This document shows, piece after piece, positions 1 to 9,280 of a stretch of DNA of 64,000 bases. The stretch is from Kutzneria sp044547355 (GTDB lineage: Bacteria > Actinomycetota > Actinomycetes > Mycobacteriales > Pseudonocardiaceae). The stretch's first letter is position 1. Each line of letters begins with the position of its first letter. The notes below the pieces were generated by a model that saw only the letters and a program-made list of their open reading frames with translations, searched no databases and was not told where the DNA came from. The stretch lies in NCBI RefSeq assembly GCF_044547355.1, contig NZ_JBIUAG010000005.1, positions 372,001 through 436,000 of the forward strand, read 5' to 3'. The translations under genes were made by a program, and so were the position numbers.

Positions 1-812
1 CGACGCTGGTCGAGTCCTCGTCGGGCAATCTCGGCATCGCGCTGAGCATCATCGCGGCCAGCCGGGGCTACGGCTTCGTGTGCGTCACCGACTCGCGCTG
101 CAACCTGACCACGCGCCAGCTGATGGAGAGCCTGGGCAGCACGGTGCACGTGATCGCCGAGCCGGACCGGGACGGCGGCTTCCTCGGGGCCCGCATCAAC
201 TACGTGCGGGCGCTGTGCGCCAGCGACAGCCGGTACGTGTGGCTCAACCAGTACGCCAACCCGGACAACTGGGGCGCGCACTTCCGCACCACCGCGCCGG
301 CCATCGCCCAGCGTTTCCCGGACCTGGACGTGCTTTTCGTCGGCGCCGGCACCACCGGCACGCTGATGGGCTGCGCCCGCTACTTCCACGAGCTGGGACG
401 GAAGGTCCGCATCGTGGCGGTGGACGCGGTCGGCTCGGTGACCTTCGGCGGGCCGCCCAGCCCCCGGATGATCCCCGGCCTCGGCACCAGCGTGCGGCCG
501 CAGCTGCTGGACGAGTCCTATGTGGACGACGTGGTGCACGTGGCCGAGCCGGACACCATCCGCGCCTGCCACCGGCTGGCCAGCCGGGGATTCCTGTTCG
601 GCGGCTCCACCGGGACCGTGGTCGCGGGCGCGCTGAGCTGGCTGGAGGAGCACGCGGACGGCGAGGACGTGACCGCGGTGGCCATCGCGCCCGATCTGGG
701 GGAGCGGTATCTGGACACGCTTTACCAGCGCAACTGGCTGCAGGACATCTACGGCGACCACGTGGTCGCCGCCATCGACGCGCCGGACGCGTACGACGCG
801 CTGGCGCGCTGA
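1..812 (+). CDS. sbnA: SbnA-like N-(2-amino-2-carboxyethyl)-L-glutamate synthase, 5' end missing
   Basis: This is a PLP-dependent enzyme of the cysteine-synthase fold. The reading frame is open from base 3, so the N-terminus and the PLP lysine lie off the left edge. The visible part begins with the substrate-loop motif ESSSGNLGIAL and later has the glycine-rich phosphate-binding loop GAGTTGTLMG. In the SbnA family these go with condensation of O-phosphoserine and glutamate, the first step to 2,3-diaminopropionate; the partner dehydrogenase SbnB would have to lie further left. It ends 21 bases before the NRPS start on the same strand, so it probably supplies an amino acid to that NRPS. A plain cysteine or cystathionine synthase is possible, but the NRPS context and the SSSGN loop favour SbnA. 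Confidence 0.82.
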   Translation, partial: TLVESSSGNLGIALSIIAASRGYGFVCVTDSRCNLTTRQLMESLGSTVHVIAEPDRDGGFLGARINYVRALCASDSRYVWLNQYANPDNWGAHFRTTAPAIAQRFPDLDVLFVGAGTTGTLMGCARYFHELGRKVRIVAVDAVGSVTFGGPPSPRMIPGLGTSVRPQLLDESYVDDVVHVAEPDTIRACHRLASRGFLFGGSTGTVVAGALSWLEEHADGEDVTAVAIAPDLGERYLDTLYQRNWLQDIYGDHVVAAIDAPDAYDALAR

Positions 813-833
813 ACTGGGGGACGGGAGTGCTCG

Positions 834-3800
834 GTGAGGACTGAGGGACCAGGCGACGGTCTACCGCTGTCGGCCGCGCAGACCGAGATCTGGGTGGGCC
901 AACAGCTCGACCCGGGCAACCCGGTCTACAACACCGGCGGCTACGTGGACATCCGGGGCCGGCTGGACGTCGACCGGTACCAGGCGGCGCTGCGGGCGAC
1001 CGTGCGCGAGGCGCAGACCCTGCGCGTCCGGTTCACCCCGGGCGACGGCGAGCCGCGCCAGGTGGTGCACCCGTTCGTCGACTGGCCGTCGCCGGTCGTC
1101 GATCTCACCGCCGCGGCCGACCCGGTGGCCCGCTCGATCGAGCTGATGGAGGCCGATCTGGCGCGGCCGCTGGACTTCGACAGCGGGCCGCTGTTCCGGT
1201 TCGTTCTGTTCAAGATCGGGCCCGAGCGCTTCCACCACTATGTGTGCACGCACCACATCGTGCTCGACGGCTTCTCGTACGCCTTGTTCTACAACCGGTT
1301 CGCCCGCATCTACGACGCGCTGCGCGACGGCACTGATCCGGCTGCGGGCGCGCTGGCCCCGGTGTCGGAGCTGCTGGACGACGAGGCCGCCTACGCGGCC
1401 GGGCCGAAGCCGGCGCGGGACGAGCAGTTCTGGCGCGAGCGTTTCCCCGAAACCCCGGACCTGACCAGCCTTTCCGGCCGCCGGCCGGCGACCCCGCGCG
1501 GCTACCTGCGGCGTTCCTCCGTGCTGCCGGGGGTGATGGCCGAGGTCAAGGCGGCGTCGTGGCAGGCGCGGGTGGCGTGGCCGACCTTCGTCATCGCCGC
1601 GGCCGGCGCGTACGTGCAGCGCATGACCGACAGCGACACCGTCATGCTCACCCTGCCCGCCACCGCGCGCACCGGCGCGAAGGCGCGGGCGGTGCCGGGC
1701 ATGCGGGCCAACTTCCTGCCGCTGCAACTGCGCGTCGGCCCGGCGACCACCCGGGCCCAGCTGCTCGAACAGGCCGGTGAGCAGGTCGGATCGACCGTGC
1801 GCCACCAGCATTTCCGGGGCCGGCAGGTGCGGCAGCTGATGGGGCTGGACCACGCCGACCAGCGCCCGTTCGGGCCGACCGTGAACGTGCTCGACTACGG
1901 CGCGAGCTTCGCCATCGGCGACTGCGTCGGTACGATGAACGACCTGAGCAGCGGGCCGGTGGAGGACTTCCAGATCACCGCCTACGAGACCTCGGACGGC
2001 GAGCTGGGATTCCACTTCAACGCCAATCCCGAGACCTACCGCGAGGACGAGCTGGTCGCGCACCAGCGGCGGTTCCTCGACTATTTGACCGCCTTCGCGA
2101 CCGTCGACGCCGACCGGTCGTTGAGCCGGATCGACGTGGTGGACGCGGTCGAGCGGCAGAAGTTGCTGGTGGAGTGGAACAACTCCGCTCGTGACGGTGG
2201 CTTTGAGGGTGTGGTGGAACGGGTTCGGCGGGCCAACCCGTCGTCGGTCGCCGTGGTCGACGACAACGGGCCCGTGACCTACGGGTCGTTGGTGCGGCGG
2301 GCGAGTCTGGTTTCGCGTGTGGTGGAGCCGGGTTCGTTGGTGGCGGTGTTGTCGGATCGTAGTTCGCGGTTTGTGGCGGCGGTGTTGGGTGTGTTGGGTG
2401 CTGGTGGCGCGTATGTGCCGTTGGATGTGCATGCCCCGGTGGCTCGGATCTCGTCGTTGCTGGTGGACAGTGGTGTTCGGCTGTTGTTGGTGGCACCGGA
2501 GTTCATCGAGTTGGCGGCCGAGGTGGTGCCGCTGGACGGGTCGGTCCGGGTCGTTGTGTTGGGCGACCGTGAAGACACCGAGTTGGCTCCGGTCGTTGGT
2601 GGCGAGGACGATCTGGCGTATGTGATCTTCACGTCGGGGTCGACGGGCAAGCCCAAGGGTGCGATGGTGCATCGGCGGGGCATGGTGAATCACCTGTTGG
2701 CCAAGGCTGAGGATCTTGGGGTTTCGGCTGCTGATGTGGTGGTGCAGAACGCGCCGTTGACGTTCGACATCTCGGTGTGGCAGATGTTGTTGCCGCTGAT
2801 CGTCGGCGGCACGGTTCGGGTGGTCGGGCGTTCTACCGCCGCCGACCCGGATGCCCTGTTCTCGGTGCCGTGCACGGTGTTGGAGGTCGTGCCGTCTTTG
2901 CTGCGGGCGGCGTTGGACGGCTGGGACTCCGGGGCCTCGCTGCCTGATCTTTCTGGCCTGCGCTGGCTGGTGGTAACGGGTGAGGCGTTACCGCCGGATC
3001 TGTGTGTGCGGTGGTTCGACCGGTACCCGTTGATTCCGCTGGTCAACGCCTACGGGCCGACGGAGTGCTCGGACGATGTGACGCACGCGGTGATCCGGGC
3101 CGCCGACTCGCTGGGTGATGTGCGAGTCCCGATCGGCCGGGTGGTCCGCAACACGCAGCTGTATGTGCTGGGTGACGGCTTGCAGCCGGTGCCGGTGGGT
3201 GTGCCCGGCGAGCTGTACGTGGGCGGCACCGGTGTTGGCCATGGGTATCTCCACAACACCCCTCGCACGGCCGTGTCCTTTGTCGCCGACCCGTTCTCGA
3301 CCGTGCCCGGTGCGCGCATGTACCGCACCGGCGACCGGGTTCGCTATCTGCCGGACGGGCAGCTGGAGTTCTTGGAGCGTAGGGACTTCCAGGTGAAGGT
3401 GCGGGGTCACCGCATCGAGTTGGGCGAGGTCGAGGCGGCCCTGCGGGCGGTGCCGGCGATCACCGATGTCGTCGTGGACGTCCGCACGGACACGGCCGGT
3501 CAGCAGCGCCTGGTCGGGTACGTGGTCGGCGAGGTCGAGCCGGCGGCGGTGCGCGAGCACGTCGCCGAGGTGTTGCCGGAGTACATGGTCCCGTCGGTGG
3601 TGATGGTCCTTGAGGCGCTTCCGTTGACGGCCAACGGCAAGGTCGACCGCAAGACGCTGCCGGTGCCGGAAGCCGCGGCCCAGGGTGGGGGTCGGGCCGC
3701 GCGGGGCCCGCAGGAGGAGATCCTCTGCGCCCTGTTCGCCGAGGTGCTGGGGCTGCCGTCCGCCGGGGTGGACGAGAGCTTCTTCGAGCTGGGCGGCCAT

Positions 3801-6800
3801 TCGCTGCTGGCGACCCGCCTGGTCAGCCGGGTTCGCTCGGTGCTGGGCGTGGAGTTGCCGGTCCGGGTCCTGTTCGACGCCCCGACCGTCGCCGAGCTGG
3901 CCGAACAGCTCAACGGCGAGGTCGACGTCCGCCCGGCCCTGGTCCCGGCACAGCGCCCCGAGGTGGTGCCGCTGTCGTTCTCGCAGCGGCGGCTGTGGTT
4001 CCTGAACCGGCTCGAAGGCGCCGCGTCGGCGGCCTACAACGTGGCCTCGGTCGTGCACCTCACCGGCCCGCTGAACACCGATGCCCTGGTGGCCGCGGTC
4101 GGCGACCTGGTGGCTCGGCACGAGAGCCTGCGCACGGTGTACCCGGACGTCAACGGCGTCCCGCGCCAGCTGGTGCTCGACCCGGCGGCGATCTCCCTGA
4201 TCGTGCCGACCACCGAGATCGCGGAGTCCACACTGGACGCTGCCGTGCGGGAGACGGCGGCCAGGGGCTTCGATGTGGCGACAGAACTCCCGGTTCGCGC
4301 CCATCTGTTCACGGTGGACACCGACCGGCACGCCCTGGTGATGGTCGTGCACCACGTGGCCGCCGACGGCTGGTCCATGGTCCCGGCCTTCCGTGACCTG
4401 GCCGATTCCTATGCCGCCCGGGCCGCCGGCCAGGTGCCTGACCTGACGCCGCTTCCCGTGCAGTACGCCGACTTCACGCTGTGGCAGCACGAGTTGCTGG
4501 GCAGTGAGGACGACCCCGACAGCGTGGTGTCCAAGCAGCTGGAGTTCTGGAAGGGCGCGCTGGCCGATCTGCCCGACCAGATCGAGCTGCCGACCGACCA
4601 CCCGAGGCCGGCGGTCACCAGCTACCGGGGCGACCGCGTCGACTTCGAGCTCGGACCCGAGCTGCACGCCCGCATCGCCGAGCTGGCCAAGACCAACGGC
4701 GCCACCGTGTTCATGGTGTTGCAGGCCGCGCTGGCGGCGCTGCTGTCCAAACTGGGGGCGGGCAACGACATTCCCCTCGGCACGCCGGTCGCCGGCCGCA
4801 CCGACGAGGCCCTGGACGACCTGGTCGGCTTTTTCGTCAACACCCTGGTGCTGCGCAACGACGTCTCGGGTGACCCGAGCTTCGCCGACCTGATCGCCCG
4901 GGTGCGGGCGGTGGACCTCGCCGCGTACGCCCACCAGGACGTGCCGTTCGAGCGGCTGGTCGACGTGATCAACCCGACCCGCTCGCTGGCCCGGCAGCCG
5001 CTGTTCCAGGTCATGCTGGTGTTCCAGAACAACGCGACCTCCGACCTGGCACTGTCCGGAATGGACACCGAGGTGCGACCCGTGCCCACCGGCACGGCCA
5101 AGTTCGACCTGACTTTCGAGTTCGCCGAGCGGCCCGGGCACGGCGGCCTGACCGCCGTCGCCGAGTACAGCACCGACCTGTACGAGGCCGACACCGTGCG
5201 GGCGCTGGCCGGTCGCCTGGTGCGGCTGCTGACCGCGCTGGTCGAGGAGCCGGACCGGCCGCTGAGCGGGTTCGACGTGCTCGACCCGCAGGAGCGCCAC
5301 CGCATTCTGCACCAGTGGAACGACCATGTCGTCGACATCCCGAACGGCACCATTCCCGACGGCTTCGAGGCCCAGGCGGCCGCCACCCCCGAGGCGATCG
5401 CGGTCGTGTTCGAGGGAACCCGCCTGACCTACCGTGAGCTCAACGAGCGGGCCAACCAGCTGGCCCGCCGGCTGGTGAAGCTGGGCGTCGGCGCCGAGCA
5501 GATCGTCGCCCTTGCCCTGCCCCGCTCGGCCGAGATGATCGTCGCCGTGCTCGGCGTGCAGAAGGCCGGCGCGGCCTACCTGCCCGTCGATCCGGACTAC
5601 CCGCCGGACCGCATCGCCTACCTGTTCGCCGACGCCCGCCCGGCCCTGGCCATCACCACGGCCGCCACCGTCGATGTGGTGCCGCGTGGCGTGTCCCGGC
5701 TGTTGCTGGACCGGCCACTGTCCGAACAGGACAGTTCCAATCTCACCGATGCCGACCGGATCCGGCCGATCACCAAGCACAGCCCGGCCTACGTCATCTA
5801 CACCTCGGGCTCGACCGGCCAGCCCAAGGGCGTGGTGCTGCCGCACGCCGGCATCGTCGCGATGACCGCCGAGCAGCGGCTGCGCTTCGGCATCGGGTCG
5901 GACACCCGGCTGCTCCAGTTCGCCTCGCTCAGCTTCGACGCGGCCTGCTGGGAGATCAACACGGCGTTGCTGTGCGGGGCCACGCTGGTGGTGGCCTCGG
6001 CCGACGAACGGGCCGGCGGCGCCGCGGTGGCCGAGCTGATCAGCCGGGAGCGGGTGAACCTGGGCGTGCTCTCGCCGACCGTGGTCGCCGCGTTCCCGCC
6101 GGACATCACCCTGCCCACCGACCTGGTGTTCATCCTGGCCGGCGAGGCCTGCCCGCCGGAGCTGGTGGAGCGCTGGTCGGCCGACCGGGCGATGATCAAC
6201 GCGTACGGGCCGACCGAGGCCACCGTGTGCGTGACGATGAGCTCGCCGCTGAGCACGGCCAACGCCAAGCCGCCGATCGGCCGGCCGCTGGCCAACACCC
6301 GGCTCTACGTGCTCGACCAGGCCCTGCGGCCGGTGCCCGTCGGCATTCCCGGCGAGCTCTACATCGCCGGCGTCGGCGCGGGTCTGGCCCGCGGCTACCT
6401 CAACCGGCCGGCGCTGACCGGGTCGCGCTTCGTCGCCGATCCGTACGGCGAGCCGGGCACGCGCATGTACCGCACCGGTGACCTGGTGCGGTGGACCGCC
6501 AACGGCGAGTTGGATTACGTCGGACGCGCCGACAACCAGGTCAAGATCCGCGGCTTCCGCATCGAGCTCGGCGAGGTCGAGTCGGCGGTCGCGAGTCACA
6601 TCGCTGTCGCCCAGGTCGCCGCCGTGGTCCGTGAGGACCGGCCGGGCGACAAGCGGCTGGTGGCCTACGTGGTGCCGGCGGCCGAGATCGAGATCAAGGC
6701 GCTGCGCGAGCACACGGCCCACCAGGTGCCGGACTACATGGTGCCGTCGGCCTTCGTGTTGCTGGACCGGATCCCGTTGACCACCAACGGAAAGCTCGAC

Positions 6801-8579
6801 ACCAAGGCACTGCCCGCCCCCGACTACGCCAAGGTCGTCGGCGCGACCGAGGCCCGCACCCGGTCGGAGGAGATCGTCGTCGGGCTGTTCGCCGAGGTGC
6901 TGGGGCTGCCGCGGGTCGGTGTCGACGACAACTTCTTCGAGCTGGGCGGGGACAGCATCCTGGCCATCCAGGTGGTCAGCCGGGCCCGCAACGCCGGCCT
7001 GGTGCTCAGCCCGCGGGACGTCTTCCTGCACAAGACCGCCGAGGCAGTGGCGGCGGCGGCCGAGGACGTCGGCGACGTGGCCGAGATCAGCGACGACGGG
7101 GTCGGCGAGGTCGGCCTGACGCCGATCGTGCACTGGCTGGCCGAGCAGTCCGGCTCGGTGACCGGGTTCCAGCAGTGCGCGGTCGTGCAGACGCCGGCCG
7201 GGGCCGACTACACGACGCTCGCCGCCGCGTTGCAGGCCGTGCTCGACCACCACGACGTGCTACGGATGCGCTTGCACCGCAAGGAATCCTGGCGCTTGGA
7301 GGTCCGTCCGCCCGGCGCCGTCGCCGCGACCGACTGCCTGATCCGGGTCGACGCCGCCGGGGCCAACGAGGACACGGTGCGGGCGCTGGTGATCGCGCAA
7401 GGTGCGGCCGCACAAGCCGGCCTGGACCCCGACGCCGGGCAGATGGTCCGCGCGGTGTGGCTGGACGCCGGTCCCGACCGGCCGGGCCGCTTGATCCTTG
7501 TGTTGCACCACTTGGTGGTCGACGGCGTGTCGTGGCGGATCCTGTTGCCGGACCTGGAGTCGGCGTGGACCGCCCTGGCCGACGGGGCCGCGCCGGAGCT
7601 CGCGCCGGTCGGCACGAGTTTCCGCCGCTGGGCCGAGGTCCTGGCGGCCGAGGCTGCCAGCGTGCTGCGGGCCGACGAGCTGCCGACCTGGCTGGCGATG
7701 ACCGCCGAGCCGGAACGTCCTTTGGGCACTGGGGAACTGGACCCGACCCGGGACGTCTTCGGCACCGCGCGCCGGCTGCGGCTGACCCTGTCCGAGGAGC
7801 AGACGGTCGCGTTGCTGACCGAGGTGCCGGCGGTGTTCCACGCCGAGATCAACGACGTGCTGCTGGCCGGCTTCGCCTTGGCGGTGGCCGATTGGCGCCG
7901 GCGCCGGGGCGAACCCGGCAACGGCGTCCTGATCGAGATGGAGGGCCACGGCCGCGAGGACATCGGCGAACGTGTCGACCTGTCCCGCACGGTCGGCTGG
8001 TTCACCAGCGTCAACCCGATCCGACTGGACCCCGGGCCGGTCGACTTCGCCCAGGTGTGGGCGGGCGGGCCGGTGGTCGGCGATGTGCTCAAGCGGGTCA
8101 AGGAACAGCTGCGGGCGGTGCCCGACAAGGGGATCGGCTACGGCCTGCTGCGCCACCTCAACCCGACGACCGCCGCCGTGCTGGCCCGGCGGCCCCGGCC
8201 GCAGATCGGCTTCAACTACCTCGGCCGCATGAGCACGCCGAAGCCGCAGGACTGGGCGGTCAGCGCCGAACAGGAGGCGCTCGGCGGGGCCGGCGCGGAC
8301 CCGAGCATGTCGCTGCCGCACTTGGTCGACGTCAACGCGATCACCGAGGACCGGCCGGAAGGCCCGCGCCTGGTCGCCACCTGGACGTGGGCCGGGCGGC
8401 TGCTGGCCGAGCCGGCGGTGGACGAGCTGGCCCGCGGCTGGTTCCGCGCCCTGGAGGCGCTGATCGAGCACGCCCGCCGGCCCGACGCCGGCGGGTACAC
8501 GCCCTCGGACCTCTCGCTGGTGTCGCTGACCCAGGAAGACATCGACGAGTTCGAACTGGAAGCTGAGGAATGGTCATGA
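834..8579 (+). CDS. Non-ribosomal peptide synthetase, C-A-PCP-C-A-PCP-E (two modules)
   Basis: The protein has 2581 residues, starts at GTG, and follows a GGGGGACGGGAG ribosome-binding region. Domains: condensation about 10-435 (HHIVLDG near 140); adenylation 445-945 (YVIFTSGSTGKPKG near 596, NGKVDRK near 933); carrier 960-1030 (LGGHSLL); condensation 1046-1470 (HHVAADG near 1173); adenylation 1500-1995 (YVIYTSGSTGQPKG near 1653); carrier 2010-2080 (LGGDSIL, the form usual before an epimerase); epimerisation 2095-2560 (HHLVVDGVSW near 2225). Pocket residues read by alignment to GrsA are DIWEVTADDK for module 1 and DACVIAAVCK for module 2. The first is acid-lined and fits a cationic residue such as diaminopropionate. 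The second resembles Phe-type pockets, so a D-configured hydrophobic or aromatic residue is likely. The protein ends in an acidic tail typical of a docking region after an E domain. It lacks a loading module, so earlier modules probably lie to the left. The stop overlaps the MbtH start. Confidence 0.95.
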   Translation: MRTEGPGDGLPLSAAQTEIWVGQQLDPGNPVYNTGGYVDIRGRLDVDRYQAALRATVREAQTLRVRFTPGDGEPRQVVHPFVDWPSPVVDLTAAADPVARSIELMEADLARPLDFDSGPLFRFVLFKIGPERFHHYVCTHHIVLDGFSYALFYNRFARIYDALRDGTDPAAGALAPVSELLDDEAAYAAGPKPARDEQFWRERFPETPDLTSLSGRRPATPRGYLRRSSVLPGVMAEVKAASWQARVAWPTFVIAAAGAYVQRMTDSDTVMLTLPATARTGAKARAVPGMRANFLPLQLRVGPATTRAQLLEQAGEQVGSTVRHQHFRGRQVRQLMGLDHADQRPFGPTVNVLDYGASFAIGDCVGTMNDLSSGPVEDFQITAYETSDGELGFHFNANPETYREDELVAHQRRFLDYLTAFATVDADRSLSRIDVVDAVERQKLLVEWNNSARDGGFEGVVERVRRANPSSVAVVDDNGPVTYGSLVRRASLVSRVVEPGSLVAVLSDRSSRFVAAVLGVLGAGGAYVPLDVHAPVARISSLLVDSGVRLLLVAPEFIELAAEVVPLDGSVRVVVLGDREDTELAPVVGGEDDLAYVIFTSGSTGKPKGAMVHRRGMVNHLLAKAEDLGVSAADVVVQNAPLTFDISVWQMLLPLIVGGTVRVVGRSTAADPDALFSVPCTVLEVVPSLLRAALDGWDSGASLPDLSGLRWLVVTGEALPPDLCVRWFDRYPLIPLVNAYGPTECSDDVTHAVIRAADSLGDVRVPIGRVVRNTQLYVLGDGLQPVPVGVPGELYVGGTGVGHGYLHNTPRTAVSFVADPFSTVPGARMYRTGDRVRYLPDGQLEFLERRDFQVKVRGHRIELGEVEAALRAVPAITDVVVDVRTDTAGQQRLVGYVVGEVEPAAVREHVAEVLPEYMVPSVVMVLEALPLTANGKVDRKTLPVPEAAAQGGGRAARGPQEEILCALFAEVLGLPSAGVDESFFELGGHSLLATRLVSRVRSVLGVELPVRVLFDAPTVAELAEQLNGEVDVRPALVPAQRPEVVPLSFSQRRLWFLNRLEGAASAAYNVASVVHLTGPLNTDALVAAVGDLVARHESLRTVYPDVNGVPRQLVLDPAAISLIVPTTEIAESTLDAAVRETAARGFDVATELPVRAHLFTVDTDRHALVMVVHHVAADGWSMVPAFRDLADSYAARAAGQVPDLTPLPVQYADFTLWQHELLGSEDDPDSVVSKQLEFWKGALADLPDQIELPTDHPRPAVTSYRGDRVDFELGPELHARIAELAKTNGATVFMVLQAALAALLSKLGAGNDIPLGTPVAGRTDEALDDLVGFFVNTLVLRNDVSGDPSFADLIARVRAVDLAAYAHQDVPFERLVDVINPTRSLARQPLFQVMLVFQNNATSDLALSGMDTEVRPVPTGTAKFDLTFEFAERPGHGGLTAVAEYSTDLYEADTVRALAGRLVRLLTALVEEPDRPLSGFDVLDPQERHRILHQWNDHVVDIPNGTIPDGFEAQAAATPEAIAVVFEGTRLTYRELNERANQLARRLVKLGVGAEQIVALALPRSAEMIVAVLGVQKAGAAYLPVDPDYPPDRIAYLFADARPALAITTAATVDVVPRGVSRLLLDRPLSEQDSSNLTDADRIRPITKHSPAYVIYTSGSTGQPKGVVLPHAGIVAMTAEQRLRFGIGSDTRLLQFASLSFDAACWEINTALLCGATLVVASADERAGGAAVAELISRERVNLGVLSPTVVAAFPPDITLPTDLVFILAGEACPPELVERWSADRAMINAYGPTEATVCVTMSSPLSTANAKPPIGRPLANTRLYVLDQALRPVPVGIPGELYIAGVGAGLARGYLNRPALTGSRFVADPYGEPGTRMYRTGDLVRWTANGELDYVGRADNQVKIRGFRIELGEVESAVASHIAVAQVAAVVREDRPGDKRLVAYVVPAAEIEIKALREHTAHQVPDYMVPSAFVLLDRIPLTTNGKLDTKALPAPDYAKVVGATEARTRSEEIVVGLFAEVLGLPRVGVDDNFFELGGDSILAIQVVSRARNAGLVLSPRDVFLHKTAEAVAAAAEDVGDVAEISDDGVGEVGLTPIVHWLAEQSGSVTGFQQCAVVQTPAGADYTTLAAALQAVLDHHDVLRMRLHRKESWRLEVRPPGAVAATDCLIRVDAAGANEDTVRALVIAQGAAAQAGLDPDAGQMVRAVWLDAGPDRPGRLILVLHHLVVDGVSWRILLPDLESAWTALADGAAPELAPVGTSFRRWAEVLAAEAASVLRADELPTWLAMTAEPERPLGTGELDPTRDVFGTARRLRLTLSEEQTVALLTEVPAVFHAEINDVLLAGFALAVADWRRRRGEPGNGVLIEMEGHGREDIGERVDLSRTVGWFTSVNPIRLDPGPVDFAQVWAGGPVVGDVLKRVKEQLRAVPDKGIGYGLLRHLNPTTAAVLARRPRPQIGFNYLGRMSTPKPQDWAVSAEQEALGGAGADPSMSLPHLVDVNAITEDRPEGPRLVATWTWAGRLLAEPAVDELARGWFRALEALIEHARRPDAGGYTPSDLSLVSLTQEDIDEFELEAEEWS
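2165..3436 (+). repeat. Adenylation-domain DNA block, copy 1 of a long direct repeat
   Basis: This stretch covers the start of A1 through core motif A8 and is nearly identical to 19682-20953 at a constant offset of 17517 bases. Differences cluster around 2490-2600 and 3075-3300. The block uses many GTG, TTG, GGT and CGG codons and is clearly lower in third-position GC than the rest of the gene. That suggests both copies come from one imported or recently duplicated A domain. Confidence 0.85.
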
Positions 8580-8776
8580 CGAATCCGTTCGACGACCAGG
8601 ACGGGCGCTTTCTCGTCCTGGCCAACAACGAGGGTCAGCACTGCCTTTGGCCCATTTTTGCCGAGGTCCCCGTGGGCTGGTCGGTGGTGCACGGAGAGGA
8701 CAGTCGGCAGGGGTCACTCGACTACGTGGAGCAGCATTGGACGGATATGCGTCCGGCAAGCCTGCGAGGTGCGTGA
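8576..8776 (+). CDS. MbtH-like protein
   Basis: This 66-residue protein starts at the ATG that overlaps the NRPS stop (ATGA); an in-frame ATG at 8570 would add two residues. It carries the family hallmarks: NPFDDQDGRF at the N-terminus, NNEGQHCLWP, a VPVGW turn and a final YVEQHWTDMRP segment. MbtH proteins bind NRPS adenylation domains and are often needed for their folding or activity. The overlap implies translational coupling to the synthetase, and it could also serve the second NRPS at 18354. Confidence 0.97.
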   Translation: MTNPFDDQDGRFLVLANNEGQHCLWPIFAEVPVGWSVVHGEDSRQGSLDYVEQHWTDMRPASLRGA

Positions 8777-8803
8777 ATAACGAGAGAACTGTCCCGGGTT
8801 TTC

Positions 8804-8832
8804 TTGCGCGCACCTGCCGGTAGGGTTATCTT
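8804..8832 (+). promoter_or_regulatory. Possible HrdB-type promoter before the type II polyketide genes
   Basis: TTGCGC and TATCTT are separated by 17 bases in the 175-base gap between the MbtH gene and the ACP gene. This gap is the only sizeable one in the operon, so a separate promoter for the polyketide part is plausible. It was recognised by eye only. Confidence 0.35.
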
Positions 8833-8951
8833 GGGTACTCCCCGAATGGGGTTCCGGTAGAGATCTGTATCACCGTCGTGTCCATTGGTGTGTCCGTTGT
8901 TCGTGGGGAGCGCGGCGCAGGTTCGGCGGTGAAGAATGGTGGGGTGGAAAC

Positions 8952-9203
8952 ATGACCATGTCCATTGACGAACGCAGTGTCAAGATCAAGGAAATCGTCT
9001 GCAGAATTCTTGAGCTCGACGAGGACGAGGTGACCGACACCAGCCTCTTCCAGGAGGAGCACGGCGCCGACTCGTTGCGCGCCATCGAGATCCTGGCCTC
9101 GGTCGAGAAGGAGTTCAACATCGTCATCGACCAGGACAAGCTGTCCGAGCTGGTCAACCTGAAGGGCGTCTACGACGTCGTCGCCGACGCGGCCGGCTGG
9201 TAG
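8952..9203 (+). CDS. Acyl carrier protein of the type II polyketide set
   Basis: An acidic 83-residue protein with the phosphopantetheine site EEHGADSLRAIEIL. It is a typical four-helix carrier (KIKEIVCRILELDEDEVT at the N-terminus). A GGGGTGG sequence lies seven bases before the ATG; a second ATG two codons in is equally possible. It is followed directly by a ketosynthase, a ketosynthase-like partner, dehydratases and a ketoreductase. It therefore most likely holds the growing chain of a dedicated reduced polyketide rather than serving fatty-acid synthesis. Confidence 0.93.
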   Translation: MTMSIDERSVKIKEIVCRILELDEDEVTDTSLFQEEHGADSLRAIEILASVEKEFNIVIDQDKLSELVNLKGVYDVVADAAGW

Positions 9204-9280
9204 GCCGAAACATTCTGGCGGCACGGGGGCGGCACGCACATGCCGCTCCCGTGCCGGTGGGGAACGCGGGAGGGGGAATA

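Noticed and set aside
861..7253. Very long open frames on the - strand opposite the first NRPS (610 and 1421 codons)
   Set aside because: They are low-complexity, rich in Arg/Gly/His/Gln and mirror the GC3 bias of the NRPS on the + strand. They have no ribosome-binding sites or recognisable domains.
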